64,000 bases of DNA from Verrucomicrobiales bacterium (lineage in GTDB: Bacteria; Verrucomicrobiota; Verrucomicrobiia; Limisphaerales; UBA9464), in NCBI GenBank assembly GCA_027488845.1, contig JAIYBC010000023.1, positions 1-64,000 on the forward strand, read 5' to 3'. The notes beneath the pieces are model-generated. The model worked only from the letters and a program-made list of their open reading frames with translations, was not told where the DNA came from and searched no databases. Within the stretch, counting starts at the first letter, position 1, and every line of letters starts with the position of its first letter. Position numbers and translations under genes: made by a program. Shown piece after piece: positions 9,077-19,600 of the stretch.

Positions 9077-9100
9077 TCCGGCTCCGTGCCCCTTGAAACC

Positions 9101-10033
9101 ATGAGGACCTTCGCCGCCAAACGAACCGGCACCGTTCCGGCCCAACCGCCGAAGCGGCGCGCCTTTTCGCTGCTGGAACTCATGGTCGTGGTCTCGATCA
9201 TTGGCCTGCTCGCCGCGATCTCGGTTCCGGCCATCAAGGGCATGTCCCAGGGCAAGGCCCTGTCTTCCGGTCATCAGCAGCTGCATGACGACCTGAACCG
9301 CGCCCGCCAGGAGGCGCTCCGGCTTCGCTCGACCGTCTATGTGGTCTTCACCCCGACCAATGTCTGGGGCTCCTTTTCGGCACTCCAACAACGCGTCAAC
9401 GAGATGGTCTCCGTCTCCGGCACCGCACCGGAGCGCTTCCGCGAACAGGCCCTCCGGACCTTCACCAACATCGCCCTCGGCACCTACCACGGCTACGCGC
9501 TCCTGGTGGAGCGGGAGGTCGGTGCCCAGCCCGGTCGGGCCCATCCCAAGTACCTTGGGCCCGGCTGGCAGACGCTTCCGGACGGCGTGATCTTTTCCCC
9601 TCGGCTGTTGCTCGAAACCCCGGCTCTCCAGATCGGCGACCGGGAAAACCACCTCATCCACAGCCTTCCGGTCCGGGATTTCTCCTTCCCCATCGCCGAG
9701 TTCCCCGGCGATCTGCTTCCGGCGGTTCCGATGCGCTTCATCGCCTTCGGTCCCGACGGCCGACTGGCGGTCGATGAGATGAACCTGGTCTGGCGGGCCA
9801 ACGGACGGAACGACCTCACGCTGCCTCCCTTGTCCGAGCTGACCGTCGGCGTCGCTCAAGGCAGCGTCTTCATCGCCCGTCTCGCCGCCGCGCCTGGTCA
9901 GGACCTCGGACCGCTCGATCCTTCCGTTCCGCCGGATGTCATCGAAACCCCGAGGGACAACGCCACCAACAACCGGGTGGTCATCTCCTCGCTGACCGGA
10001 CGCTCCAAAATCCTCAAGGCCGTCCTCCCGTGA
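9101..10033 (+). CDS. Prepilin-like protein, cassette position 1 (Verru_Chthon D-like)
   Basis: 310 residues from ATG 9101; a GTG five codons upstream is the alternative. A long basic leader ends in RRA, then FSLLELMVVVSIIGLLAA, with Glu +5 and Ala at -1. After the helix, HQQLHDDLNRARQEALRLRS resembles GspH-type minor pseudopilins. From memory, size and place in the gene order fit Verru_Chthon cassette protein D (TIGR02596), part of a four-gene cassette described in Verrucomicrobium and Chthoniobacter. It overlaps the next gene by 4 bases (GTGA), so translation is likely coupled. Confidence 0.82.
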   Translation: MRTFAAKRTGTVPAQPPKRRAFSLLELMVVVSIIGLLAAISVPAIKGMSQGKALSSGHQQLHDDLNRARQEALRLRSTVYVVFTPTNVWGSFSALQQRVNEMVSVSGTAPERFREQALRTFTNIALGTYHGYALLVEREVGAQPGRAHPKYLGPGWQTLPDGVIFSPRLLLETPALQIGDRENHLIHSLPVRDFSFPIAEFPGDLLPAVPMRFIAFGPDGRLAVDEMNLVWRANGRNDLTLPPLSELTVGVAQGSVFIARLAAAPGQDLGPLDPSVPPDVIETPRDNATNNRVVISSLTGRSKILKAVLP

Positions 10034-10932
10034 TCCCCCTCGTCCACCCCGTCTCCGTCCGCGGCCGCACCGGTCGCCGATCGGCCTTCACCCTGATCGA
10101 GATCGCCTTGTGCATCGCGATCGTCTCGATCGCCATGGTGGCCATCATCGGTGTCCTGCCGACCGGATTGAACGTCCAGCGGCAGAACCGCGAGGAGGCG
10201 ATGCTCACCCAGGACGCCGAACTCCTCCTCAATGCCATCCGATCCGGCCAAGTGGGCCTGCAGGACCTGGTGAACTTCGCCGACCGGGTGACTTTGGTCC
10301 GCGATTACCGGGACGGCTCTCCGTCCCGGACCAACTACTTCCATGGTCCCTTGGTGGTAACGCCGCCGGCCGATTCCCAGCCGTTCGGAGACGCCTTCCA
10401 GCTCCTGGGACTCATCAGCCGCCCGCGTTACACCCGCGAGGTTTCCGCCAACAACCCGAACAGCGCGGTCGTGGTGACCAACACCATCCACCTCGAGATG
10501 CGGACGCTCAGCGGTTCGATGGCCAACCAGCCGATCATCCGCTCCTCCGGCTATCGCACGCCCGGCTCGGATCCGCGGATCGACTTCGCCTTCCGCTACC
10601 TGGTCACCATCGAGACGGTCGCACGACAGGCATACCGTGTGCCGGGCGACCTCCAGAGGGTTCCGGACACCACCGACAATGCGGTCAGCGAGATCCGACT
10701 CACTCTGGAATGGCCGCTGATCCGGAACGGCCCCAATCCGAACCAGTACCGGATCGGCTTCAACCGGCGCGAGTTCCGGACCGAGGTGCTTTCGATTCCA
10801 GTCGTTCAGCAGGGCAATGTTCCCCAAAGCGCCGACTACTACGGTCCGATCGTCTATCCGTTCCGGGCTCCGCCCACACGCCCGACGCCGTCCGAGATCT
10901 ACTACTTCCGGATGAAGCCGGGAACCCTTTGA
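10030..10932 (+). CDS. Prepilin-like protein, cassette position 2 (Verru_Chthon B-like)
   Basis: 300 residues from GTG 10030, which overlaps the previous stop codon. The leader ends RRSA, followed by FTLIEIALCIAIVSIAMVAI with Glu +5 and Ala at -1. The segment after the helix (GVLPTGLNVQRQNREEAM) and the replacement of the Leu-Leu-Val core by I-A-L-C-I resemble GspI-type minor pseudopilins and Verru_Chthon cassette protein B. It is separated from the following gene by 4 bases. The product is membrane-anchored with a periplasmic head of ~250 residues. Confidence 0.8.
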   Translation: MIPLVHPVSVRGRTGRRSAFTLIEIALCIAIVSIAMVAIIGVLPTGLNVQRQNREEAMLTQDAELLLNAIRSGQVGLQDLVNFADRVTLVRDYRDGSPSRTNYFHGPLVVTPPADSQPFGDAFQLLGLISRPRYTREVSANNPNSAVVVTNTIHLEMRTLSGSMANQPIIRSSGYRTPGSDPRIDFAFRYLVTIETVARQAYRVPGDLQRVPDTTDNAVSEIRLTLEWPLIRNGPNPNQYRIGFNRREFRTEVLSIPVVQQGNVPQSADYYGPIVYPFRAPPTRPTPSEIYYFRMKPGTL

Positions 10933-10936
10933 TCCG

Positions 10937-12025
10937 ATGAAGCTTCGCCTTTCCACAACCCGGCGGACCTCCCGCGGCTTCTCCCTCCTGGAGATGATGA
11001 TCGCGGTGGGCATGCTCACGATCGTCATCTTGGCCTTGTATGCCATGTTCGACCAGACCCAGAAGGCGCTGCGCCAGGCCCTGAACCAGGTCGATGTCTC
11101 CGAGGGAGGCCGTTCTGCGCTCGACCTCATCGTTCGTCGTGCCGAGCGCGCCGCTTCTCCTCAGGTGCAGGACTCGCTGAATCTGGTGATCAAGCCGGCC
11201 AATGCGATCGGTTATTCGTTGGTGTTCGACGGACAAGAGGCCGTCGCGGACCGGACGCGTCCGCTGCGTTTCGACGAGGTCTTCTTCACCTATCCCATCG
11301 CGGGTGGACTCTGGCACGTCGCCGGATTCTTCGTGGCCCCAGACCAGGCGTCGCCGGCCACCAACACGGCTACTTTGGGACTTTCTTCGCTCTACCTCAT
11401 CGATGAGGCGCTTCCGAACACGAACCTCGTCCGTGCCCTCGATTCCGCGAACCTGATTCCGGGTGGCTCCTCCGACCCGGCGACCATTCCTCCCTTGAGG
11501 CTCTCCGGAACGTTCGCGGTCCAGACCAACCTCCTGACCGGACGCGTCGTGACTCCAGCATTCCCGTCGGGAACCGTCCGCGCGGATGCGGTCCGCCTTA
11601 TCGAGGGCGTCATCCAGTTCCGCGTCACGGCCTTCGATGCCGATGGGCGTCCCTACGATGGCACGCACCCGATCATCGCCGACCTCGCGGCACCCCGGGC
11701 GGGAGCCAACACCAACCGACCGGTCCATCGGATCGTCACGCCGGACAGCTGGCTATCCACCAACCAAGTCTCGGGCATTTCCCGGCCGCTTCCGATCTCG
11801 ATCGAGGTGGTGGACGTCGAAACCGGCCAAGTGAACGCGCAGTTCCGCGGGACGAATCTTCCGACGGCCCTGGAGATCGAGGTGACCCTTCTCGACGGCA
11901 AGCAGCTCGACCAGTTCCGTTCGCTTCCAGAGACCGTGGACGTCCGCAACCGGTGGCTCGCCAACAACTCCGGCGCCATCCAGACCCTCCGCCAGCGGGT
12001 GGCCCTCCGTACCGCGCCCCAATGA
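10937..12025 (+). CDS. Prepilin-like protein, cassette position 3 (GspJ / Verru_Chthon C-like)
   Basis: 362 residues. Leader MKLRLSTTRRTSRG is followed by FSLLEMMIAVGMLTIVILAL, with Gly -1 and Glu +5. The following helix (MFDQTQKALRQALNQVDVSE) and the large head are typical of GspJ-like minor pseudopilins and of Verru_Chthon cassette protein C. Its stop overlaps the start of the giant GspK-like gene (ATGA, 12022-12025). In type II systems GspI, GspJ and GspK form the tip complex, and the gene order here mirrors that. Confidence 0.82.
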   Translation: MKLRLSTTRRTSRGFSLLEMMIAVGMLTIVILALYAMFDQTQKALRQALNQVDVSEGGRSALDLIVRRAERAASPQVQDSLNLVIKPANAIGYSLVFDGQEAVADRTRPLRFDEVFFTYPIAGGLWHVAGFFVAPDQASPATNTATLGLSSLYLIDEALPNTNLVRALDSANLIPGGSSDPATIPPLRLSGTFAVQTNLLTGRVVTPAFPSGTVRADAVRLIEGVIQFRVTAFDADGRPYDGTHPIIADLAAPRAGANTNRPVHRIVTPDSWLSTNQVSGISRPLPISIEVVDVETGQVNAQFRGTNLPTALEIEVTLLDGKQLDQFRSLPETVDVRNRWLANNSGAIQTLRQRVALRTAPQ

Positions 12026-15000
12026 AACCCATTTCCCATCAGTCCGCCCGGCGTGGCGTGGCGCTGGTCATCACGTTGATCATGCTCGCGGTGGTGACCG
12101 TCACCGCCGTGGCCTTCCTCACCGTCGCCCGCCGTGAAAGGGCCGCCGTCGCCGCCGCTGGCGACCAGGCCGACGCCCGGATCGCTGCCGACGCCGCGCT
12201 GACCCGCGCCCGCGCCCACATCCTCGCCCAGATGGCCTCGGCCACCTCGCGCATCGCTCCGACGCTTTTCGTCTCCACCAATTTCGTCTCCCCGACCTTC
12301 AATCCGGGGCTCTCCGCGGCGGAGTTGCCCTTCCCGGGAACTTTGGCCCAGTCCAACCGCTGGTACTCGGCGCTGACCAACGTCTCCTACCTCCTGCGCA
12401 CCGGAATCGACACCGGCCGCCCGTTCAACCTCAACAGCTCCGCGGACGCCCTCGAGTACCGCCGGATGTTGGCGAACCTGCTCTACGATCCGCGGGTTCC
12501 TGTGGTCGCCCAGACTGCGCGCATCAACACGTTGCCGGGGGCGCTCGAGGACCGTTTCTACCTCGACCTGAACCGCAACGGACGCTTCGACACCAACGGC
12601 TGGATCCTTGAACGGAACGACAACGGCGTGGCCATCGGCACCAACCGGCTGTGGCATGTCGGCGACCCCGAGTGGATCGGCGTCCTCGCCGACCCCGACC
12701 GTCCGCATTCCGGCAACAACCGGTTCCTCTACCGGATCGCCTACGTGGTCGTTCCCGCCGACCGGACCCTGGATCTCAACTACGTCCACAACCAGGCCCG
12801 CAATCCGGTCGCCACCGACAGCCGGTACCTTCGCAACCAGGGTGTCGGCTCCTGGGAGCTCAACCTCGCCGCCTACTTCCGGGACCTGAACACCAATCTC
12901 TGGCGGAACTACAACTACCAGACCACGGCGGCCAACACCGGGAACACCTTTGAACATGCGTTCAACATCTGGTCCCGCCGCCGCGTCGGCTTCCAGCCTC
13001 TCCGCGGCACGGCTCAGGAGATCTTCGCCGACGACTCGCGTCCTTCCGCCGGCGCCCCCGGCGACGTCGCCGCCGCCGGCCGGGTCTTCCCACGCAATTT
13101 CGTCGACGACCTTTCCAACGGCCCGCTCGTCCAGACTCTCGAAGAGATCCGCAACCCGGGTCTCCTCGGTGATCCGGACGTGGTCAATGTCCGCTGGTCC
13201 GGTGCCGATCCCACGGTCTTCTTCGGATCGCCGTTCGAGCTGCTTTACGATCCGTCGCTGCTGGGCTTCGGAAGCGGCGTCATCTGGACCAACCTCGACA
13301 CCCGCCGGGCGGCCTTTGGTGGGCAGTTGGTCTCCCCCACGGAAGCCTCCCTCTCCACCTACGACGCCTACACCTACTACCGGCTCCTCGGTTCCCTCGG
13401 CACCGACAGCTCCGATGGCCGCATCGAGTCCGGAGTGGACCGCGCGGGTCGCTATTACCGACGTGGCAAGCTGAACCTGAACTTCCAGTCCACGGACCCG
13501 TCCGATCCGAAGTCCGCGGCGGCAAACCTCGTGGTGACCAACGGAGCCGCAAACGGGACCGCCACCGCGTTTGTCCCGTGGTCGGCAACGAATTGGATGC
13601 GTCTGGCTTCCGACCGCCTGCTGCGGCGTGAGTTCGAGACCGGGCTTCCGGAGACCAACAACTTCGCCTTCCGCGATTCCCGCGGAAACCGGATCCGCCC
13701 CACGGCGACGCTCCCGGCGGCCCATGGCATCCCCCTCGCTGGGCGTGGCTCGGTGACCAATACGGCCGGCAATCTCCCCGTGGTCAGTGTCACGAACTAC
13801 CACTACTCCGCCCAGGCGCACCGCCTTCTCCAGCTTGCGGCCAACATCCACGAGGTCCGTACGAACATCGTCGGCGGACGGGGCCGGGAGCCGTTCCCGC
13901 CGCACATCTACCGTCCCACCTTCTACCGTCAGGACACCCCCGCGGGTTCGGTGGTGCGTCTCGGTGGCCTGGAAGAGATCACCAACGCCAATGTCGTCCT
14001 CAATACGGCTTGGACCAACTGGCTGGACTTCGACTCGATCGACGACATCTCCAGGCTCCCGGACAACCCGATCACCCCGCTCCGCACGAACGCCTTCGGG
14101 ATTCCCTTCGTGGTCGGCGCGAAGCAGAACCAGACCGGCACCAACGCGCTGGGCCTTCCCAAGTTCAACGAGTCGTTCTGGCAGACCCGGGTCCGCACGG
14201 GCCGCCGTCTGGTGATCCAGCGCCCGAACGCGCAGGCCGTCCGTCCAACCAACGAAGTGGCCTTGAGCCGATTGGGCTTCGAGAAGTTCGGCCAGTACAC
14301 CTTCGAGTTCGTCAACATCGCCGCCGCCGAGGCATGGAACTCCTATCTCACCGCGTTTCCTTCCGACCGCCCGTTGCGGGTGATCGCCACCAACTGGACC
14401 GAGGTGGTGGTCTACGATGGCAACTACGCCAATACCACGACTCTGCCCTACGGTCGTGCCCTATCGATCCCGCAGCCGGTCAATCCCTTGCTGCCGGTCA
14501 CCACGGCCAACCCGCTCGTCTTCAACCGGACCAACTTCTCGGTGCAGTTCGGCAACGTGGTCCGGATCGGCGACGGCAACCCCGGCTACAAGGCGCGCTG
14601 GGATGCCCGCGAGTTCGTCCCGGCGCTGAACACCAACGCCGTCTTCGGATTCGTGTTCAACCCGATCCAGGAGTCGATCTTCCCGCTGACGCAGACCAAC
14701 AACCCGCAGTCGATGTTCCGCCTGCCGTCGCCGCGACAGGACCGGATGCTTCCACGCCTGACGGTCGCGGTGACCAACCGGTTGGTCTTCGCCATCGTGG
14801 ACGACAGCTTCAACCCGCCGCGCCTGCTGGACTTCGTGAACCTCAAGAGCGGCACGGTGCAGAGCAACCTGCTCGACAACCTCTTCTTCGACGCGAACGG
14901 GAACATCCCGGGAATCGCGGGAGATGCCGGGTTCAACAACGGCTTCGCCAACACGGGCGGCGCCTTGGGTGCCGGTACCGGGGCCGTGACGCCCCTCACC

Positions 15001-16635
15001 ATGCCGGAGCTGTGGTTGACCAACATCGTCGCCGGACAGGTGATCCCGGCCGGGTTCGAGAACCAGTTCCGGGCGTCGCTCATTCCGGACTACGTCCAGC
15101 AGCTCTGGGTGGCTCCGATCGTCCGTGGCGTCCGCACGACCGGTGATCCGCGCGTGGATGCCGCGTTGGGTCTCCGGGCATTCCTGTATGGCGTCAATTC
15201 CGTGCCGCGCAGCCAGATGGACATCGCTCAGCGGGAACTCGACCGCATGACCGCCGCCGCCGGGGCGGTGAACGGCAACCGGATCCAGGTCGGCTACAAT
15301 CCGGCTTCGGACGTCTTCCTGACCGAGCGCCGCATGGCCAACGATCCATTCGTCCACTACACGAAGGAGGACCTCCAGCCTGGTGGGATCGTCTACACCT
15401 ATCCGGCAGGTTACTGGAAGTTCTACCCCGACGTCTTCCCGCAGTCGAACGGACGCCCGCCCGAGGTTGCCGGACAGCAGGTCGACTACCGCATCAACGA
15501 CAACCAGATCGCCTTCGAGAGCGGCACCGGATTGGTCGCCATCATCAATCAGACCAACCGGGTGGCTGCGCCGTCGAAATTCCTGACCGCCTACGCCCCT
15601 TGGGGAACCAACGCGAACCTTGGTACCGGTGTGGCCAACTTCGAGTTGGCGTTCGACATGTCGTTCAAGGATCCGCTCGTCCATGGGACCCACTCCTGGG
15701 CCTTCCCCACGCCAACCAACGGCCTGGCCAACGTCGGTCAACTCGGGCGCATCCATCGCGGTTCCCCGTGGCAGACGGTCTATCTCAAGAACCTGATCGC
15801 CCCGGCGGAACCGAACGAGGAACTCCTGCATTTCGGTGATCGGCACCACTGGAAGATGTGGTCCGGCAGCTACGGCACCCATCCCACCAACGACTGGGCC
15901 CTGCTCGATCTCTTCACCACGGCGATGAACGAGAACGCCGCCCGTGGAACCGTTGCGGTCAACCAGACCAACCTTGCCGCTTGGTCGGCCATCCTCGCCG
16001 GGGTGCCGGTCATCCGTAAGGAGAACCAGAATTACACGACCGCGATCGTCGGGACGGCGTTGGCGGGTGACCAGGAACTGCTCCGGATCGTCGCCGGCTA
16101 CACCAACCAGGCCGGATTCTTCCAGCCTGGCATCGTCTCCGGCTTCATCCACACCAACCCGTCCCCGTCGGAGCCGTTCATCGAGATGCCGCTTCCGTCT
16201 GGTGGCACGTTCACCGCCCAGCCCCGGCGCCGGTTCCTTCCGCGATTCGAGTCGATGGGCGAGATTTGCTCCGTGGCGACTCTGTCGGTGGGTTCGCCAT
16301 TCCTCGAGGATGCGGAAACGACGCCCAACTTCCCCGACCGGCCCCTGGCCGAGGACGAGGTCATCGAACGCATTCCCCAGCAGATCCTCTCGCTGCTGAA
16401 GGCCGACGAACCGCGGTATGTGATCTACAGCTGGGCTCAGACGCTCAAGCCGGCCGCCGGAGCCACGGTCACGGCGCCGGGTCCCTATTTCGGTCTCGTC
16501 ACCAACTACGTGGTCACGGGCGAGTTCGCCACCAAGACCGTCGTCCGGATCGAAGGGTCCATCTCCGGCGACCAGCCGGTGACCCAGAACCTGCGCCCCG
16601 TGGTCGAAGACCACCGCGTCATCACCTCGGAGTAA
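12022..16635 (+). CDS. Giant GspK-like/Verru_Chthon cassette protein A-like protein
   Basis: 1537 residues from ATG 12022; open sequence further upstream lies inside the previous gene. The N-terminus, MKPISHQSARRG then VALVITLIMLAVVTVTAVAF, is a prepilin-type leader and helix without the Glu at +5, as in GspK/PilX tip proteins. ADARIAADAALTRARAHI follows, the usual GspK-like helix. The remaining ~1450 residues are an exported region rich in Asn, Thr, Arg and Pro, with many TN and NR dipeptides and no domain I can name. GspK is about 300-350 residues, so this protein is four to five times larger. Size, position as fourth of four and N-terminus match Verru_Chthon cassette protein A (TIGR02600, from memory). 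It probably caps the pilus or pseudopilus tip. Confidence 0.8.
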   Translation: MKPISHQSARRGVALVITLIMLAVVTVTAVAFLTVARRERAAVAAAGDQADARIAADAALTRARAHILAQMASATSRIAPTLFVSTNFVSPTFNPGLSAAELPFPGTLAQSNRWYSALTNVSYLLRTGIDTGRPFNLNSSADALEYRRMLANLLYDPRVPVVAQTARINTLPGALEDRFYLDLNRNGRFDTNGWILERNDNGVAIGTNRLWHVGDPEWIGVLADPDRPHSGNNRFLYRIAYVVVPADRTLDLNYVHNQARNPVATDSRYLRNQGVGSWELNLAAYFRDLNTNLWRNYNYQTTAANTGNTFEHAFNIWSRRRVGFQPLRGTAQEIFADDSRPSAGAPGDVAAAGRVFPRNFVDDLSNGPLVQTLEEIRNPGLLGDPDVVNVRWSGADPTVFFGSPFELLYDPSLLGFGSGVIWTNLDTRRAAFGGQLVSPTEASLSTYDAYTYYRLLGSLGTDSSDGRIESGVDRAGRYYRRGKLNLNFQSTDPSDPKSAAANLVVTNGAANGTATAFVPWSATNWMRLASDRLLRREFETGLPETNNFAFRDSRGNRIRPTATLPAAHGIPLAGRGSVTNTAGNLPVVSVTNYHYSAQAHRLLQLAANIHEVRTNIVGGRGREPFPPHIYRPTFYRQDTPAGSVVRLGGLEEITNANVVLNTAWTNWLDFDSIDDISRLPDNPITPLRTNAFGIPFVVGAKQNQTGTNALGLPKFNESFWQTRVRTGRRLVIQRPNAQAVRPTNEVALSRLGFEKFGQYTFEFVNIAAAEAWNSYLTAFPSDRPLRVIATNWTEVVVYDGNYANTTTLPYGRALSIPQPVNPLLPVTTANPLVFNRTNFSVQFGNVVRIGDGNPGYKARWDAREFVPALNTNAVFGFVFNPIQESIFPLTQTNNPQSMFRLPSPRQDRMLPRLTVAVTNRLVFAIVDDSFNPPRLLDFVNLKSGTVQSNLLDNLFFDANGNIPGIAGDAGFNNGFANTGGALGAGTGAVTPLTMPELWLTNIVAGQVIPAGFENQFRASLIPDYVQQLWVAPIVRGVRTTGDPRVDAALGLRAFLYGVNSVPRSQMDIAQRELDRMTAAAGAVNGNRIQVGYNPASDVFLTERRMANDPFVHYTKEDLQPGGIVYTYPAGYWKFYPDVFPQSNGRPPEVAGQQVDYRINDNQIAFESGTGLVAIINQTNRVAAPSKFLTAYAPWGTNANLGTGVANFELAFDMSFKDPLVHGTHSWAFPTPTNGLANVGQLGRIHRGSPWQTVYLKNLIAPAEPNEELLHFGDRHHWKMWSGSYGTHPTNDWALLDLFTTAMNENAARGTVAVNQTNLAAWSAILAGVPVIRKENQNYTTAIVGTALAGDQELLRIVAGYTNQAGFFQPGIVSGFIHTNPSPSEPFIEMPLPSGGTFTAQPRRRFLPRFESMGEICSVATLSVGSPFLEDAETTPNFPDRPLAEDEVIERIPQQILSLLKADEPRYVIYSWAQTLKPAAGATVTAPGPYFGLVTNYVVTGEFATKTVVRIEGSISGDQPVTQNLRPVVEDHRVITSE

Positions 16636-16656
16636 ACGCCGAACCCCGCTTCCGTC

Positions 16657-19600
16657 ATGCGCCTGTCCCGTCGTCTGATCCCCGCGCTCGCGCTCGTCGC
16701 GCTGCTCCTCGGCGTCCATCGCTGGATGCACCCACCTGCGTCGACCCGCTTCCTCGACGCTGGGCGTGAGGCTGCGTCGTCTCCGGCACCGGCACCGCTC
16801 CCGGTTCCCGCGGCTCCGGCTGCGTCGGTCATTGCTGCCAAGAGACACGCCTTTGTCGAATTGGCCCCCGGCCAGCGTCCCGCGCCGTCCGACACCAACT
16901 TCCCCTGGCGGGCCCGGAATTCCTCCCGGCCGTTGTCCGCGTTGCGCCGTGACGCGCGCGTCCTCGACTTGCGGAACGCCTTGCTCGACACCGCCTCCGG
17001 GAATCCGCTTCCGATTCCGCACGGACTGGTCGCCGGTGCCGAACCCGGATTCCATGTGGTCCAGGGTGTCCGGGAGCCGGATCGCGCCTTCCGCGAGAAG
17101 ATCGAGGCGGCCGGACTCAGGATCGTTTCCTACGTCCCGAACAACGCCTTCCTCGTGCACGGTTCGGATGCCGCCGTCGAGTCCTTGGCCCAGGATCCCG
17201 ACGTCGCCGCCATCCCTGCGTGGCAGCCGTCCTTCAAGCTGGAACCCGAGCTGCTGGCCCGCGTCATCGACGGTGTTCCGTTGGAGCCCGGCGAACGCCT
17301 GATGATCTCCATCGTCGAGGATTCGGCGATGCAGCGTCTGGCGGGGCAGGGGGTCCGTGAGGTGGCCCGGCAACGCAGTCCCTTCGGGACGTTGGTCACC
17401 GTCGAGGCGCCGGCCGATTCCCTCGTGGCGCTCGCCCAGTCGCCGGACATCCACCTGATCGAGAAGGCGAATCGCCGCGAGTTGCTGAACGACCGGTCGG
17501 CCTACCTTTTGGGAAGCGTCACGGACATCACCAACCGTGTTTCCTTCGATGGCCTGACCGGCAGCAACATCGTCATCAACATCAACGATTCCGGCATCGA
17601 CTGGACCCATCCCGACCTGACCACCAACCGGGTGTCCACGGTCGGATCGCAGACCAATCTCCTCACCGACACCGACGGCCACGGAACGCACGTCGCCGGG
17701 ACCATCGCGGGCAGCGGTGAGAGGTCGACCGAACTGACCGGCGTCGGAGCGGCCCAGGGGTCGGTGACCAACGCGAGTTTCCAGGGGCACGCCCCCAACG
17801 CGAAGCTCTTCATCTTGCCGATCGACCTCCAGACCGGTCCGACGATCTCGGACACGTTCCTCCAGGAGCAGGCGGCGAAGACCAACGCCCTGATCTCCAA
17901 CAACAGCTGGGGCTACGTCGGCGCCTACGACTACAACTCGATCTCGGCGAGCTACGACATGGCCTCGCGGGACGCGTTGCCCGAGCAGTCCGGTGAACAG
18001 CCGGTGTTGTTCGTGTTCGCGGCGGGCAATTCCGGCGGCGGCGGCGACAACGGTGTCGGCGGCTTCCGCGGGACCGTCTCCGCCCCGGGCAACGCCAAGA
18101 ACGTCCTGACCGTCGGCGCCCTCGAGAGCGAACGGCGGCTGACCAACGCCGTCGTCCTCGACGACCAGGGGCGTGTGATCTTTGCCGGTGGCCGCCAGTT
18201 CCGGGTTCCCGAGACCAATGCGACCCTCCGCACCAACCTGGTGTTGCTCCCGGCCACGGATTCCGACACCGAAGTGGCCGGATTCTCGAGCCGAGGCAAT
18301 GTCGGCATCGGATTCGAGGGCGACTTCGGACGCTTCAAGCCGGACCTCGTTGCGCCCGGCAGCCAGATCCTTTCCGCCCGTTCCTCGCAGTGGAAGCTGG
18401 AGGACGAGTACGACACCAATTCCGTCCAGTACGCGGTCTTCGACGACCTGAATCGTCCTGTCGGTCCTTGGTACCGCTTCCTTTCCGGGACTTCGATGGC
18501 CGCGCCCGCGGTCTCAGGCATGCTGGCCCAGCTCCAGGAGTTCTGGCGCCGGCCCAATCGGTCGATTCCGAACTACCTCGAGGCTGCTGCCTACAAGGCC
18601 CTGCTGATCAACAGCGCCCGCCCCACTTCGGACACCTACAACCCCGACCTCCGGGCGACCATCAACTACGGAGGCTGGGGCCGCCCCAGTCTCCAACAGG
18701 CCATCAACTCCGGCGTCCGCGCCGTGGACGGCGAGGGTTCTCTCCAGACCGAACTCGAGGGCTATGCCGGCGAACTCTTCACCGGCGCCAGCCATTTTGT
18801 CCGCGTGCGCCCCGAGCCGACCGAAGACGGCACGAACAAGCCGTTCCGGTTGACCCTCGTCTGGACCGACCCGCCCGGAAATCCGGCGGCCGGCGTCAAG
18901 CTGGTCAACGACCTCGACCTCGTGGTCTCCAACACGGTCACCGGCGAGGTGTTCGTCGGAAACGACTTCGGCCGCGGTGGATTCAGTGTCTCCCGGCCTG
19001 GGACGAACCTGTTCGAGGTCGTGGAAGAGGGAGTCACCAATTCCATCTTCGACTCCGTCAACAACGTCGAGCGCATCGTCCTCGAGCCGCCGCTGTCCTC
19101 GGAGTACGTCGTCCAGGTGCTGGCCCGTCGGGTCAATGTCAACGCGCTCGCTTCTCGTCTGCCGTCGGCGGTCGCCAACCGCACCAACATCCTCCAAGAC
19201 TTCGTGGTGGCGATCTCCGCGGATGGCGCCACGAACACGCCGATCGTGGCGACCGCCGAGATCCTGAGCACCGCCACCGGCGGCCTCTCGGTGGTGGAGG
19301 CGCCGCCCATCACGGTCATCGCCACGAATGGCATCCCGGTTTCCGCGGCCCGTGCGGGTGCGAATTCGCCGTTGGTCGGCGGACGGATCGGCAGCTCCAA
19401 CCAGTGGCACTTCTTCGTCTTCACCAACCGCCTCGACACCAACGCCGCGTTGGCGACGGGGCTCACCAATGGCCGTTTCGTCGAGTTCACCATCTCGTCG
19501 GCGGTGAATCTGGCCCGTCCGCGCGGGACCGGGAGCACCTCCACCCGTCTCCGTGATCCGAATCCGGGTCCCGACCTCGACCTGTACGTCTCCCGCGACC

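Noticed and set aside
14461-17790. A 1109-codon minus-strand open frame spanning the end of the GspK-like gene and the start of the protease
   Set aside because: It covers two genes supported by signal peptides and a catalytic triad, and its translation is low-complexity Arg/Gly/Asp/Val without domains.
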